64,000 bases of DNA from Mucilaginibacter dorajii (GTDB lineage: Bacteria > Bacteroidota > Bacteroidia > Sphingobacteriales > Sphingobacteriaceae): NCBI RefSeq assembly GCF_024808255.1, contig NZ_JANTYS010000029.1, forward strand, positions 16,357 through 80,356, read 5' to 3'. The notes under the pieces were generated by a model. The model did no database searches, had not been told where the DNA came from, and saw only the letters and a program-made list of their open reading frames with translations. Below, piece by piece: positions 54,037-63,259 of this stretch; the stretch's first letter is position 1, and the number at the start of each line of letters is the position of its first letter. The position numbers were made by a program, and so were the translations under genes.

Positions 54037-54242
54037 AATAGTAGGTTTGTTATTTTTATTAAAGTATAGGTAACTGGGTTTAACCAACGGTTTATGAACC
54101 GTGTAAATCAAATATCGAAGAAATACGGCAAAAAGCGTTATCCTTTTTGTAAGAAGACTATTACAATGAAAAGGAACATACCAAAACTATATATCATACT
54201 TTATCAAAATCAATATATTTACAGTGATCGTTTTTTATCCTT

Positions 54243-56093
54243 ATGAAGAAAATCCTGATTCTTTTTATCCTCATCGCCCCTTTTGCTGCATCAGCCCAAA
54301 ATGCCGATTCAGCCTGGTTTGTAAACAATTATATCAAAAAGGAGGTAAGCATCCCCATGCGCGATGGCGCCAAGCTGTTCACATCGGTATATATTCCTAA
54401 AGATCAATTAGAGAAACATCCCATCCTGATGACCCGTACCCCATACTCCTGTGCGCCGTATGGCACAGGTTACCGAGCATACTGGCGAAACTACATGATC
54501 AAGTACTGCCGGGAAGGCTATATTATGGTGATCCAGGATATTCGCGGTCGTTGGATGAGTGAGGGCGAATTTGTGGTGGTACATCCCTTCAACCCCGATA
54601 AAAAAACAAACAAAGATGTTGATGAAGCAAGCGATACTTACGATACTATCGACTGGCTGGTTAAAAACATTGATAACAATAATGGCAACGTTGGGGTAAG
54701 CGGTATTTCGTTCCCCGGCTTTTATGCAACCGAAGCTGCCTTGAGCAGTCACCCGGCTTTAAAAGCGGTTAGTCCGCAGGCACCGGTTACAGATCGTTTC
54801 TTTGGGGATGACGATCATCATAACGGTGTTTTATTTTTATTGGATGCTTTTGATTTTCATGTGGGGTATGGTTTTAGTCAACCCCGCCCCCATCCTACTA
54901 TTTTGCCTGCTAAGACATTTGAATTTAAGGACAAGGATAATTATTCAGCCTATTTAAAGATAGGCGCGTTACCCAACTTTACCAAAATCAGCGGCGACAG
55001 CCTCAAATTCTGGAGCGATATGATGATCCACCCCGACCTTGATGCCTGGTGGAAAATACGTGACGCCCGCAGCGGTATAAAGAATGTTAAACCTGCCATG
55101 TTAATAGTGGGTGGGCTTTTTGACGCCGAGGATGGCTATGGAACCTGGAATACTTACCAGGCGCTGGTGAAACAAAGCCCTGCTACCAATAGTAAACTGG
55201 TTATAGGACCGTGGTACCATGGGCAATGGGCAAGTAAAGATGGCAGCCATTTGGGCAATATCCAGTTTGGCAGCAAAACCAATGAGTGGTACCAGGAAAA
55301 CATCGAAATTCCGTTTTTCAATTACTATCTTAAAGGAAAGGGAGCTGTTGATACCATTAGCAAGGCCACCATATTTTTTACCGGCGAAAACAAATGGCGT
55401 AAATTTGCAGAGTGGCCCGTTACCGGCGCAAAACAAACCCCGGTATACCTGGAGAAAGGTGGAAAACTTGCGTTTAGTCCGTCGGCCAATAAAACAGCCA
55501 CTTTTGACAGCTACATTAGTGATCCGGCCAAACCGGTGCCTTATAACGATGGCGTGCACACCTACCGCACCCGTGAGTACATGACCGACGATCAACGCTT
55601 TGCAAGCCAACGCACCGATGTGCTTGTATTTGATACTGATACTTTAGCTAATGATGTTACCCTGGCCGGCCCGGTAATTGCCGATTTGATGGTGAGCCTA
55701 TCTAACACAGATGCCGATTTTGTAGTGAAGCTGATTGATGTGTTGCCGGATAATACTGCCGATAACCCGGTAAACAAATACCCTATGGGCGGATACCAGA
55801 TGCTGGTGCGTGCCGAAATTATGCGCGGCAGATATCGTAACAGTTTTTCAAAGCCCGAGGCTTTTGTACCGGGTAAGCCCACTCAAGTAAAATTCATCAT
55901 GCCCGATGTGGCGCACACCTTTAAAAAGGGACATAAAATAATGATCCAGGTGCAAAGCAGCTGGTTCCCACTGGCTGATAGAAACCCGCAACAGTTTGTA
56001 GATATTTATCACGCGAAGGATTCAGATTTTGTGAAGGAAACTATCAAAGTTTATCACGATAGTTCGAAGATTATTTTGCCGGTATTGAAATAG
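54243..56093 (+). CDS. CocE/NonD-family hydrolase, paralogue
   Basis: 616 residues, signal peptide ending near ASAQ (19). Same architecture and strong similarity to the protein at 31318: Ser156 in GISFPGF, Asp in GGLFDAEDGYG, His in GPWYHGQW and the C-terminal jelly-roll (YQMLVRAEIMRGRYRNSFSKPEAF; KGHKIMIQVQSSWFP). Two such secreted enzymes suggest different substrates or expression. Divergent from the Gfo/DUF6807 operon. Confidence 0.9.
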   Translation: MKKILILFILIAPFAASAQNADSAWFVNNYIKKEVSIPMRDGAKLFTSVYIPKDQLEKHPILMTRTPYSCAPYGTGYRAYWRNYMIKYCREGYIMVIQDIRGRWMSEGEFVVVHPFNPDKKTNKDVDEASDTYDTIDWLVKNIDNNNGNVGVSGISFPGFYATEAALSSHPALKAVSPQAPVTDRFFGDDDHHNGVLFLLDAFDFHVGYGFSQPRPHPTILPAKTFEFKDKDNYSAYLKIGALPNFTKISGDSLKFWSDMMIHPDLDAWWKIRDARSGIKNVKPAMLIVGGLFDAEDGYGTWNTYQALVKQSPATNSKLVIGPWYHGQWASKDGSHLGNIQFGSKTNEWYQENIEIPFFNYYLKGKGAVDTISKATIFFTGENKWRKFAEWPVTGAKQTPVYLEKGGKLAFSPSANKTATFDSYISDPAKPVPYNDGVHTYRTREYMTDDQRFASQRTDVLVFDTDTLANDVTLAGPVIADLMVSLSNTDADFVVKLIDVLPDNTADNPVNKYPMGGYQMLVRAEIMRGRYRNSFSKPEAFVPGKPTQVKFIMPDVAHTFKKGHKIMIQVQSSWFPLADRNPQQFVDIYHAKDSDFVKETIKVYHDSSKIILPVLK

Positions 56094-56108
56094 TAACCTG
56101 GTGAAGAA

Positions 56109-56141
56109 AGACTTACGAAGTTTTTTAAACTTCGTAAGTCT
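56109..56141. terminator. Bidirectional hairpin terminator
   Basis: AGACTTACGAAG (56109-56120) pairs with CTTCGTAAGTCT (56130-56141), with more A-T pairs toward the loop. Lies between the CocE paralogue and the convergent SDR gene. Confidence 0.75.
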
Positions 56142-56166
56142 GGCTTAGTTCGGGGTTTAAGCAATG

Positions 56167-56763
56167 TTAAAATACTTTATAAACCTGTCCGGTTTGGGTA
56201 CCTAATACGCTTTTTATATAAGCCTGGGTAACCCTATTCATGGTTACAGGAATATGCCCCGGAAAAAATGGAAAGTAGCCGGGAGAATCCTCAACAACGC
56301 CGGGACTGATAGCATTGATACGAACGCCGTTTTCAAGTTCGATAGCTGCGGCACGCACAAAAGCCTCCAGGGCGCCGTTAATGGCGCTTAGGTTTGCACC
56401 AAGGTAAATGGGATCTTCGCTTAAAATACCCGAGGTTAACGTAAACGATCCTTTTGGATTTACATAATGCTGCCCTGTTAAAACCAGGTTAACCTGGCCC
56501 ATCAGTTTACTATCAATCCCTTTTCTGAAATCGGCATCCTTCATGGTACTTAGCGGACCGAAATGACCGTTGCCTGTGGTACTTATTAGCGCATCAAATG
56601 AACCCGCCTGCTCATAAAAGCGTTCTATTGATTCGGGCGATGAAATATCTAACTGCAAATCACCGCTTTTTGAACCGGCTTTAATTACTTCGTGATCTTT
56701 TTCGAGGGCTTTTACCACATGCTTCCCAAGGGTGCCTGTTGCGCCAACAATAATAATTTTCAT
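56167..56763 (-). CDS. Short SDR oxidoreductase
   Basis: 198 residues, shorter than the classic 250. N-terminal GATGTLGKHVVKALEKDHEVI and DALISTTGNGHF fit an NADP-binding Rossmann fold; RINAISPGVVEDSP is the C-terminal SDR motif. The usual YxxxK is not seen, replaced by the NLSAINGALEAF region, as in some short SDRs. 11 bases after the BtuF-like gene. Confidence 0.85.
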   Translation of the reverse strand: MKIIIVGATGTLGKHVVKALEKDHEVIKAGSKSGDLQLDISSPESIERFYEQAGSFDALISTTGNGHFGPLSTMKDADFRKGIDSKLMGQVNLVLTGQHYVNPKGSFTLTSGILSEDPIYLGANLSAINGALEAFVRAAAIELENGVRINAISPGVVEDSPGYFPFFPGHIPVTMNRVTQAYIKSVLGTQTGQVYKVF

Positions 56764-56774
56764 ACAAGATGGGT

Positions 56775-57554
56775 TTAAATAAGCTTAACTAAATTAGCTA
56801 AATAACCAGGTACCTGCAACAACCTGTTGCCATACCAGGAAAACATCTCGCCATCAACTAATATTACTTTAGCATGTGGCAACAGCTGCTTAAATTCGTC
56901 TATATGCTTTTGTTTAAAGGGATAAGGTTCTGAGGATAGTAATAAAATACCCGGGTTAGCCTGAATAAGATCAGCAGGTGTTACTTCGGGATACCGGTAG
57001 GTATTAAAAGCATTTTTGAGGCCGCATAGCTTTAAAAGGCTATCTATATAGGTTTCTACACCTGCAACCATATAGGGTTTTCGCCATATAAAATAGGCCA
57101 CGCTTAGGTTTAAATTTGACAAAGTGAATTTTTGAAACTGAAGAGTGATATTTCGGCATAGATCTTTTGCCGCTACAGTTTTCCCTGTAATAATTCCCAC
57201 TGATTGGATCATTGATAGCGCACCTTCAATATTATTGATATCGCTGATCCAAACCGGGCAAACATTCATTAAGGCCTCAACCTGGTTACGTTCGTTTTCC
57301 TCTTTATTAGCAATGATTAAATCGGGTTTCAAAGATTTAATCAGCTCAAGGTCTAATTGCTTGGTACCACCTATTTTGGTTAGGAGTTTTACCTTTTCTT
57401 TAGGATGGATACAAAATTTGGTTACGCCGACAATTTGCCGATCCAAACCCAAATAAAATAATAATTCCGTCTGAGACGGAACTATGGAAACAATTCTTTG
57501 CGGAATGGCAGAGATATTTACTTCACGATTTAACTGATCGTGGAACACCGGCAT
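56775..57554 (-). CDS. BtuF-like helical-backbone metal receptor, no signal peptide
   Basis: 259 residues. Pattern of the class III ABC substrate-binding fold: RIVSIVPSQTELLFYLGLDRQIVGVTKFCIHP, LDLELIKSLKPDLIIANKEEN, then VAGVETYIDSLLKLCGLKNAF and DLIQANPGILLLSSEP. Such proteins bind cobalamin, haem or iron chelates in the periplasm, but this one lacks a signal peptide (begins MPVFHDQLNRE), so it is probably cytoplasmic and may not be a transport protein. One base after the WcaJ gene. Confidence 0.85.
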   Translation of the reverse strand: MPVFHDQLNREVNISAIPQRIVSIVPSQTELLFYLGLDRQIVGVTKFCIHPKEKVKLLTKIGGTKQLDLELIKSLKPDLIIANKEENERNQVEALMNVCPVWISDINNIEGALSMIQSVGIITGKTVAAKDLCRNITLQFQKFTLSNLNLSVAYFIWRKPYMVAGVETYIDSLLKLCGLKNAFNTYRYPEVTPADLIQANPGILLLSSEPYPFKQKHIDEFKQLLPHAKVILVDGEMFSWYGNRLLQVPGYLANLVKLI

Positions 57555-57555
57555 G

Positions 57556-58959
57556 TTAGAACGCGTTTTTCTCGCCCCTTAAAGCATTCCAGAAGGTTAA
57601 GAAAACAATTTTCAAATCTAACAGGAACGACCAGTTTTCCAGGTACCAAACGTCGGCCTCCACACGTTCAAGCATGGCTTGGGTAGTTTGAGTTTCACCG
57701 CGAAAGCCTTTGATCTGCGCCCAACCAGTGATGCCAGGTTTAAGGAAGTGCCTTACCATAAAGGTATCTATCAACTGCGAATATTGTTGCGTATGGCTCA
57801 GCATGTGTGGTCTTGGACCTACTACCGACATATTGCCTAATATTACATTAAAAAACTGTGGCAGCTCATCTAAGCTGGTTTTGCGAATAAAAGCACCCGA
57901 CTTGGTAATACGGGCATCACCGCGGGTAGCCTGCTTTTTATCAGAATCTTTATTGACCCGCATACTGCGGAATTTGTAGCACTTGAAGGGCTTATTATCA
58001 CGCCCGGAGCGTTCCTGCACAAAAAAAACTGGTCCGCGAGATTCCAGTTTGATGATGATAGCCAGTATGGGGAACAACCAGCTGAAAACAAACAGAATAA
58101 TAAAGAGTGAAAATGTAAAATCAAATAAGCGCTTAATAGATCGGTTAAGCATGTTTTCCAATGGTTCTGGCCGTACAGATATTACCGGGATATGCCCAAA
58201 GCTTTGTATAAAGGTTGGCTTTTTTGCGTAATCATAGTACTCAGGTATGAATTTAAACCTGATGAGATTTTTATCAGCATCAAGCATCAGGCGTTCAATA
58301 GTTAACGCCTCAGAATTGGGGAGGGTGCAAAAAATTTCGTCAACTTTATTGTTCAATACATAGTTGATACAATCGTTAGTATCGCCTAAATATAGGTGCT
58401 TATCAACAACCGTAGCAGGATCGTCATCAAAAAAACCTACAAGGCTATAACCACGTTCGGGGTTTTGTTTAAAAAAACTGTACAGATCATAGCCAATGCG
58501 TCCGCCACCTATAATAATAACCGCCCTTGTGTCAATTAAAGACGCCCGGTCACTTTTGCGGATAGTTAAGAATATCAATTTCCATAAACCAAGCAAAAAG
58601 CCAAATAATGCTAACGAATAAAACAGGTATTCCCTTGTGATGAAGTAGGCTTTAGTACCTATTAAAATAATGATAGTGAAACAAATAAAGCTTACAAATA
58701 ACAGGTAGGTTTTTATTACGCCACGATAAGTTTTTATGGAATCTTTATTTAACACATGCTCATAGAGCCCGGTTATATTGGCCGATAATAACCATATCAA
58801 ATTAAAAACCAAAACAACCGGTAAATATTTCCTGTTATTGATCCAAAAAATGTATGACCTATCTTCAATAAAGTAAGAAATCACCATACTCATATTAAGT
58901 ATAATATAATCTATGGTAAGGTTCACTGCTTTAATAAAAGTAGCGTATCTGTGAATCAT
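57556..58959 (-). CDS. WcaJ-like undecaprenyl-phosphate sugar phosphotransferase
   Basis: 467 residues, the initiating enzyme of exopolysaccharide synthesis. Four or so N-terminal helices (residues 14-120), a Rossmann-like soluble domain (AVIIIGGGRIGYDLYSFFKQ), a fifth helix (about residues 277-300), then the catalytic bacterial sugar-transferase domain: KLESRGPVFFVQERSGRDNKPFKCYKFRSM, DELPQFFNVILGNMSVVGPRP and KPGITGWAQIKGFRGET. Transfers glucose-1-phosphate or galactose-1-phosphate to undecaprenyl phosphate. The EPS locus at 5.5-19.4 kb has no enzyme of this kind. Confidence 0.92.
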   Translation of the reverse strand: MIHRYATFIKAVNLTIDYIILNMSMVISYFIEDRSYIFWINNRKYLPVVLVFNLIWLLSANITGLYEHVLNKDSIKTYRGVIKTYLLFVSFICFTIIILIGTKAYFITREYLFYSLALFGFLLGLWKLIFLTIRKSDRASLIDTRAVIIIGGGRIGYDLYSFFKQNPERGYSLVGFFDDDPATVVDKHLYLGDTNDCINYVLNNKVDEIFCTLPNSEALTIERLMLDADKNLIRFKFIPEYYDYAKKPTFIQSFGHIPVISVRPEPLENMLNRSIKRLFDFTFSLFIILFVFSWLFPILAIIIKLESRGPVFFVQERSGRDNKPFKCYKFRSMRVNKDSDKKQATRGDARITKSGAFIRKTSLDELPQFFNVILGNMSVVGPRPHMLSHTQQYSQLIDTFMVRHFLKPGITGWAQIKGFRGETQTTQAMLERVEADVWYLENWSFLLDLKIVFLTFWNALRGEKNAF

Positions 58960-59082
58960 GTATTAGCGCTTATTGAAGTAAATAACACTGCTAAAATTAG
59001 CATATTTATTTATAATTAACAATGTGATAATTGAATGTACAATCCGTTACAAATGGGTTCGGGTTTGGTTGGCAAAATTAAG

Positions 59083-59118
59083 AAATTTCAAATTTGTAGC
59101 AAGCCAAATTTGAAATTT
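59083..59118. terminator. Hairpin downstream of UDP-sugar dehydrogenase
   Basis: AAATTTCAAATTTG (59083-59096) and CAAATTTGAAATTT (59105-59118) are perfect inverted arms with an 8-base loop. In the leftward direction the T-tract is weak. Probable terminator of the dehydrogenase transcript. Confidence 0.55.
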
Positions 59119-59160
59119 GTGTGTATTTTTTTCTCAATTAGAGTGGCTAATTAAAGAAGA

Positions 59161-60495
59161 CTAAAGCCTCCCATCTATCATTGCCTTGTCAAGTATCCCT
59201 TTAATATCATATATAACCGATGAAGTACTCTTCTTTAATTGATTATAGTCAAGATTAAAAAATTCCCGATGAGATACAGCCACAATAATGGCATCATAAG
59301 TGCCTGATAACTGATTAAAATCTTTAAGGGTTTTTACCCCATATTCCTGTTCAACCTCTACCGGATCGGCCCAGGGATCATAAATTTCATAACAGGTTTC
59401 AAATTCTCCTAAAACTTTCACAATATCAATTACCCTGGTGTTGCGTACATCCGGACAATTTTCTTTAAAAGTAAACCCAAGTACCAAAACTTTCGATTTT
59501 TTAACCGCAATGTCTTTTTTAATCATCAACTTGATAACTTCAAGCGCAACATAGGTACCCATTCCGTCATTGAGTCTTCGGCCCGCTAAAATAATCTCGG
59601 GATGATAACCTACTTCCTGGGCCTTTTGCGCCAGGTAATAGGGATCCACACCTGTACAATGGCCGCCAACAAGACCCGGCTTAAAATTCAAAAAATTCCA
59701 TTTAGTACCGGCGGCTTCCAAAACCGCATGGGTATCAATACCCATAATTTGAAATATTTTGGCTAACTCATTAACAAAGGCAATATTAATGTCGCGTTGC
59801 GAGTTTTCGATCACCTTACATGCTTCCGCAACCTTTATACTCGGTGCTTTATGGGTGCCTGCGATTACTATGCTTTGGTAAAGTTTATCAATAAATTCAG
59901 CGGCATCCGGTGTTGAACCAGATGTTACTTTTAAAATATTGGTGAGCGTATGTACTTTATCGCCGGGGTTAATTCGCTCCGGCGAATATCCTGCAAAAAA
60001 ATCCGTATTGAATTTAAGATTTGATACCTGTTCAAGTACCGGAACGCAAACGTCTTCAGTAACTCCAGGATAAACAGTTGATTCATAAATAACTACATCC
60101 CCAACCTTAAGTACTCCTGCAACAGATTCGCTTGCTTTTTTGAGCAAACCAAGATCCGGACGGTTATGAATATCGGTTGGCGTTGGTACAGAAATGATAT
60201 AGACATTGCAATCGGCTATAGTTTCCACATTGGAAGTAAATATCAATCCGTTGCCTGCTTTATCGCCACCCAAAACCGCCTTCAAAGTAGCAGTATCAGT
60301 TTCGAGGGTACGATCAAAAGCGTTGTTCAAATCGTCAACACGGCTTTGCTTAATGTCAAATCCTTTAACGGGGTATTTTTTGGCAAACTCAACGGCTAAA
60401 GGCAGGCCTACGTAGCCCAGGCCAATTATTGCTATATGGATATTATCAGGTACTTCAAACTTTGATATAGATTGATTTGAGGAGCGATCAAGCAT
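59161..60495 (-). CDS. UDP-N-acetylhexosamine / nucleotide-sugar dehydrogenase
   Basis: 444 residues from the ATG at 60495. NAD-binding IAIIGLGYVGLPLAVEFAKKYPVKGFDI, a central domain, and catalytic Cys in VGGHCTGVDPYYL, then the C-terminal UDP-binding part (LVLGFTFKENCPDVRNTRVIDIVKVL). This TviB/WbpA-like pattern oxidises UDP-GlcNAc or UDP-GalNAc to the uronic acid; UDP-glucose is less likely. Works with KdsD and KdsA in this cluster and probably feeds capsule or EPS synthesis. Confidence 0.9.
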   Translation of the reverse strand: MLDRSSNQSISKFEVPDNIHIAIIGLGYVGLPLAVEFAKKYPVKGFDIKQSRVDDLNNAFDRTLETDTATLKAVLGGDKAGNGLIFTSNVETIADCNVYIISVPTPTDIHNRPDLGLLKKASESVAGVLKVGDVVIYESTVYPGVTEDVCVPVLEQVSNLKFNTDFFAGYSPERINPGDKVHTLTNILKVTSGSTPDAAEFIDKLYQSIVIAGTHKAPSIKVAEACKVIENSQRDINIAFVNELAKIFQIMGIDTHAVLEAAGTKWNFLNFKPGLVGGHCTGVDPYYLAQKAQEVGYHPEIILAGRRLNDGMGTYVALEVIKLMIKKDIAVKKSKVLVLGFTFKENCPDVRNTRVIDIVKVLGEFETCYEIYDPWADPVEVEQEYGVKTLKDFNQLSGTYDAIIVAVSHREFFNLDYNQLKKSTSSVIYDIKGILDKAMIDGRL

Positions 60496-60556
60496 GTTAG
60501 CGGAGGTAGATGTTTGTAAATAGATGCTTATTTGATAATTGATAAATTGAATTTCA

Positions 60557-61489
60557 TTAATTGTATATCTGATACACACCAACAACCGATTTGTTTTGAG
60601 CCGAACCAACCAATAGCGTCGTGATTTTCTTTTCGATCATTAACTGCTCTGCTTTACCCGCAAATTCTTCCTGATCAATAATAACAGGATCGACTGTCAT
60701 AATATCTGCTATAGTTAAGGTAGATGTATCCGGATGCTTCAAAAGGGCACGCCTTAAATCGCCATCGGTAACCACACCGTTGATACGGTGGCTATCTCCT
60801 ACCATTACCATACCCAAGCGCCCTGCAGACATGCTCAATAACAGGTCAGTAAAGGATGCATCTTCATTTATAAATGGCAGCTTATCGGTGCGCATTAATT
60901 CCTTCACCTTTACCAACAGCTTACGCCCAAGGCTGCCTCCCGGATGAAAACGCGCAAAATCATGCTGCTTAAAATCACGCGATTCCATCAAGGCTATCGC
61001 CAGGGCATCACCCATGACCAAAGCAGCGGTTGTTGATGACGTAGGCGCTAACTCAAGCGGGCAGGCTTCACGTGCTATTTTAATATTTAAATGGTGCCCG
61101 CTATTTTTTGCTACTGTTGATCCGGGGTTACCCGTAACTCCAATAATCAAATTTTTATTCCATTTTAAAAACGGGATAATTCTAAGAACTTCATCGGTTT
61201 CACCAGAGTAAGAGATTAGCATAACTACATCGTTGGTGCTAACCATACCCAAATCGCCATGAAAAGCCTCACCCGGATGCAGGAAAAAACTTGGGGTGCC
61301 AGTACTTGCCAACGTAGCTGCTATTTTTCTTCCAATAAGTCCGGATTTACCTATTCCAATAACAACTAATTTACCAGTTGCGCTCAATATAGCGTTAACG
61401 GCATTAGTAAATTCATCATCAATTAACCCGGCCACGTTTTGCAACGATTCAATTTCGATATCAAAAACTCTTTTGGCAATTTGTTTCAT
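60557..61489 (-). CDS. kdsD: KpsF/GutQ arabinose-5-phosphate isomerase
   Basis: 310 residues. SIS sugar-isomerase domain (KLVVIGIGKSGLIGRKIAATLASTGTPSFFLHPGEAFHGDLGM; LAPTSSTTAALVMGDALAIALM) followed by two CBS domains (residues 200-305). Converts ribulose-5-phosphate to arabinose-5-phosphate, the first step of KDO synthesis. Lies between the dehydrogenase and GT2 genes; KdsA follows one gene upstream. Confidence 0.93.
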   Translation of the reverse strand: MKQIAKRVFDIEIESLQNVAGLIDDEFTNAVNAILSATGKLVVIGIGKSGLIGRKIAATLASTGTPSFFLHPGEAFHGDLGMVSTNDVVMLISYSGETDEVLRIIPFLKWNKNLIIGVTGNPGSTVAKNSGHHLNIKIAREACPLELAPTSSTTAALVMGDALAIALMESRDFKQHDFARFHPGGSLGRKLLVKVKELMRTDKLPFINEDASFTDLLLSMSAGRLGMVMVGDSHRINGVVTDGDLRRALLKHPDTSTLTIADIMTVDPVIIDQEEFAGKAEQLMIEKKITTLLVGSAQNKSVVGVYQIYN

Positions 61490-61523
61490 AACGTGTTATA
61501 AAATAGTATAAGTACGGCCGGAC

Positions 61524-62261
61524 TTAGTTATTATGATATTTTTGATAATCACTTACCAGTGACTGTAGACCAGATTGTTTGTACTTCGCAATCTCACGAT
61601 CAAGATGGCCATATTGCTTTGCGTAATACGGGCCTGAAGCATGAAAACAAAACTGATCTTTAATAATTCCTGACTTTAGGCCTAATTTTTTTTGAAAATT
61701 ATGCACTAAAAAGCCATCTTCTGAGTACTTCATATCCAAATTGGCAAAGAGCACCTTAAACCAAAGCTTACGATAATCTTTTTTTCTAAAACAGGCGCAC
61801 CACCCGCCTGTTGGCCCGTACTCAATTACCTTATCGTCAATAGCCTCTTCAGTATAAAACTCAGGGCCAGGTTTGGCGCCGTTTGTAAATTCATCTTGTA
61901 TAACATTTAGCGCAATAAAGCCGTAATGCCTAAATGTTAGCATATAGTTCTCAAAAACCCTGTCAAGCTGTTTTGGAAATGTTAGCACGTCGTCGTCGAC
62001 AACTACAATATAGTCCCCTTTAGCATATGAAAATAACTTTTTATAACTGTTAAGTCCATAATTCTTATCTCGTTTAATTATCCTAACAAATTCTTGGTCC
62101 TTATATCGATCTAAAATTATTGAAGTATCATCGGTTGATCCATTATCCATTACCACAATTTCACATTCTTTTGTATCGGCAATGCTCAATGTCAACGCCT
62201 CCAGGCATTTCTCAAGGAATTTATATCTGTTCCAGGTTAAAATAACAAAACTCATTTTCAT
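61524..62261 (-). CDS. GT2 glycosyltransferase
   Basis: 245-residue GT-A enzyme. MSFVILTWNRYKFLEKCLEAL, IVVMDNGSTDDTS, DYIVVVDDDVLTFP (DxD metal motif) and EYGPTGGWCACFRKKDY. Start either at 62261 or at the second Met 62255. Family with other cell-surface polysaccharide transferases; in a cluster with KDO genes. Acceptor unknown. Confidence 0.88.
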   Translation of the reverse strand: MKMSFVILTWNRYKFLEKCLEALTLSIADTKECEIVVMDNGSTDDTSIILDRYKDQEFVRIIKRDKNYGLNSYKKLFSYAKGDYIVVVDDDVLTFPKQLDRVFENYMLTFRHYGFIALNVIQDEFTNGAKPGPEFYTEEAIDDKVIEYGPTGGWCACFRKKDYRKLWFKVLFANLDMKYSEDGFLVHNFQKKLGLKSGIIKDQFCFHASGPYYAKQYGHLDREIAKYKQSGLQSLVSDYQKYHNN

Positions 62262-62282
62262 AAATTAGGTATCTAAGTTTTG

Positions 62283-63059
62283 TTAATTAGCTAACGATTT
62301 TATTAACGCATCCAGGTCATGCAATTTAAGCATATTAGGGCCGTCGCTTAGAGCGTTATCCGGGTCTGGATGAGTTTCTATGAAATAGCCATCCGCACCA
62401 AAAGCTTTTGCTGCTAAAGCCATCATCGGCACAAAAGTGCGGTCTCCTCCCGTTTTGCCGCCTGCCCCGCCAGGGCGTTGTACCGAGTGGGTACAATCCA
62501 TACAAACCGGATGCCCAAAGGCTTTCATATCATAAATGTTCCTGAAATCGACAGCAAGATTATTATAGCCATACATGTTACCACGTTCGGTAAGGATCAC
62601 CTGCGTATTACCTGCTTCCAAAACTTTTTGTGCGGGATAAAACATATCGGCGCCAGAAAGGAACTGCGCTTTTTTGACGTTCACAATTTTACCTGTCTCG
62701 GCAGCCGCAACCAATAAATCGGTTTGGCGGCATAGAAAGGCTGGAATCTGCAATACGTCAACCACCTGGGCAGCTATGGCAGCCTGAAAAGGCTCGTGAA
62801 TATCTGTAATAACCGGCAAGCCGAATTTTTCCTTTACGTTTTGAAGCATCTCCATGCCTTTGCCAATGCCCGGCCCGCGGTATGAATGTATTGAGGTACG
62901 GTTAGCCTTATCAAATGATGATTTAAATACAACAGGCACATTGTATTTTTGGCCAACTTCGGCAACTTTTTCAGCCACGGTATACAACAATTCCTGGTTT
63001 TCCATTACACATGGACCCAATATAAAGAACGGCTTCTGCCGCATTTGATCAAATAACAT
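62283..63059 (-). CDS. kdsA: KDO-8-phosphate synthase
   Basis: 258 residues from the ATG at 63059 (MLFDQMRQ); the longer frame adds 16 unlikely residues. Condenses PEP and arabinose-5-phosphate to KDO-8-P. Conserved: FFILGPCVMENQELLY, FKSSFDKANRTSIHSYRGPG, PVITDIHEPFQA, DVLQIPAFLCRQTDLL, ERGNMYGYNNLAVD, MDCTHSVQRPGG. Length and motifs typical. First gene of the leftward cluster with GT2, KdsD and UDP-sugar dehydrogenase. Confidence 0.95.
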   Translation of the reverse strand: MLFDQMRQKPFFILGPCVMENQELLYTVAEKVAEVGQKYNVPVVFKSSFDKANRTSIHSYRGPGIGKGMEMLQNVKEKFGLPVITDIHEPFQAAIAAQVVDVLQIPAFLCRQTDLLVAAAETGKIVNVKKAQFLSGADMFYPAQKVLEAGNTQVILTERGNMYGYNNLAVDFRNIYDMKAFGHPVCMDCTHSVQRPGGAGGKTGGDRTFVPMMALAAKAFGADGYFIETHPDPDNALSDGPNMLKLHDLDALIKSLAN

Positions 63060-63259
63060 AGTATGTAGGTTATGAGGCAAAGATAATGAAGCTAACACGA
63101 ATTTCACGAATTGGAACTAATTAGCCGGAAGCATCATGTAAACCACTGTCCAATAAGTGAAATCGCCTGTATCATATTCATGTAATCAGTTGAACACGCC
63201 TAAGCAGCCATCTGCTCAAATTCGTGTAATTGAATAAAATTGGCGAAATTTGTGTCACT

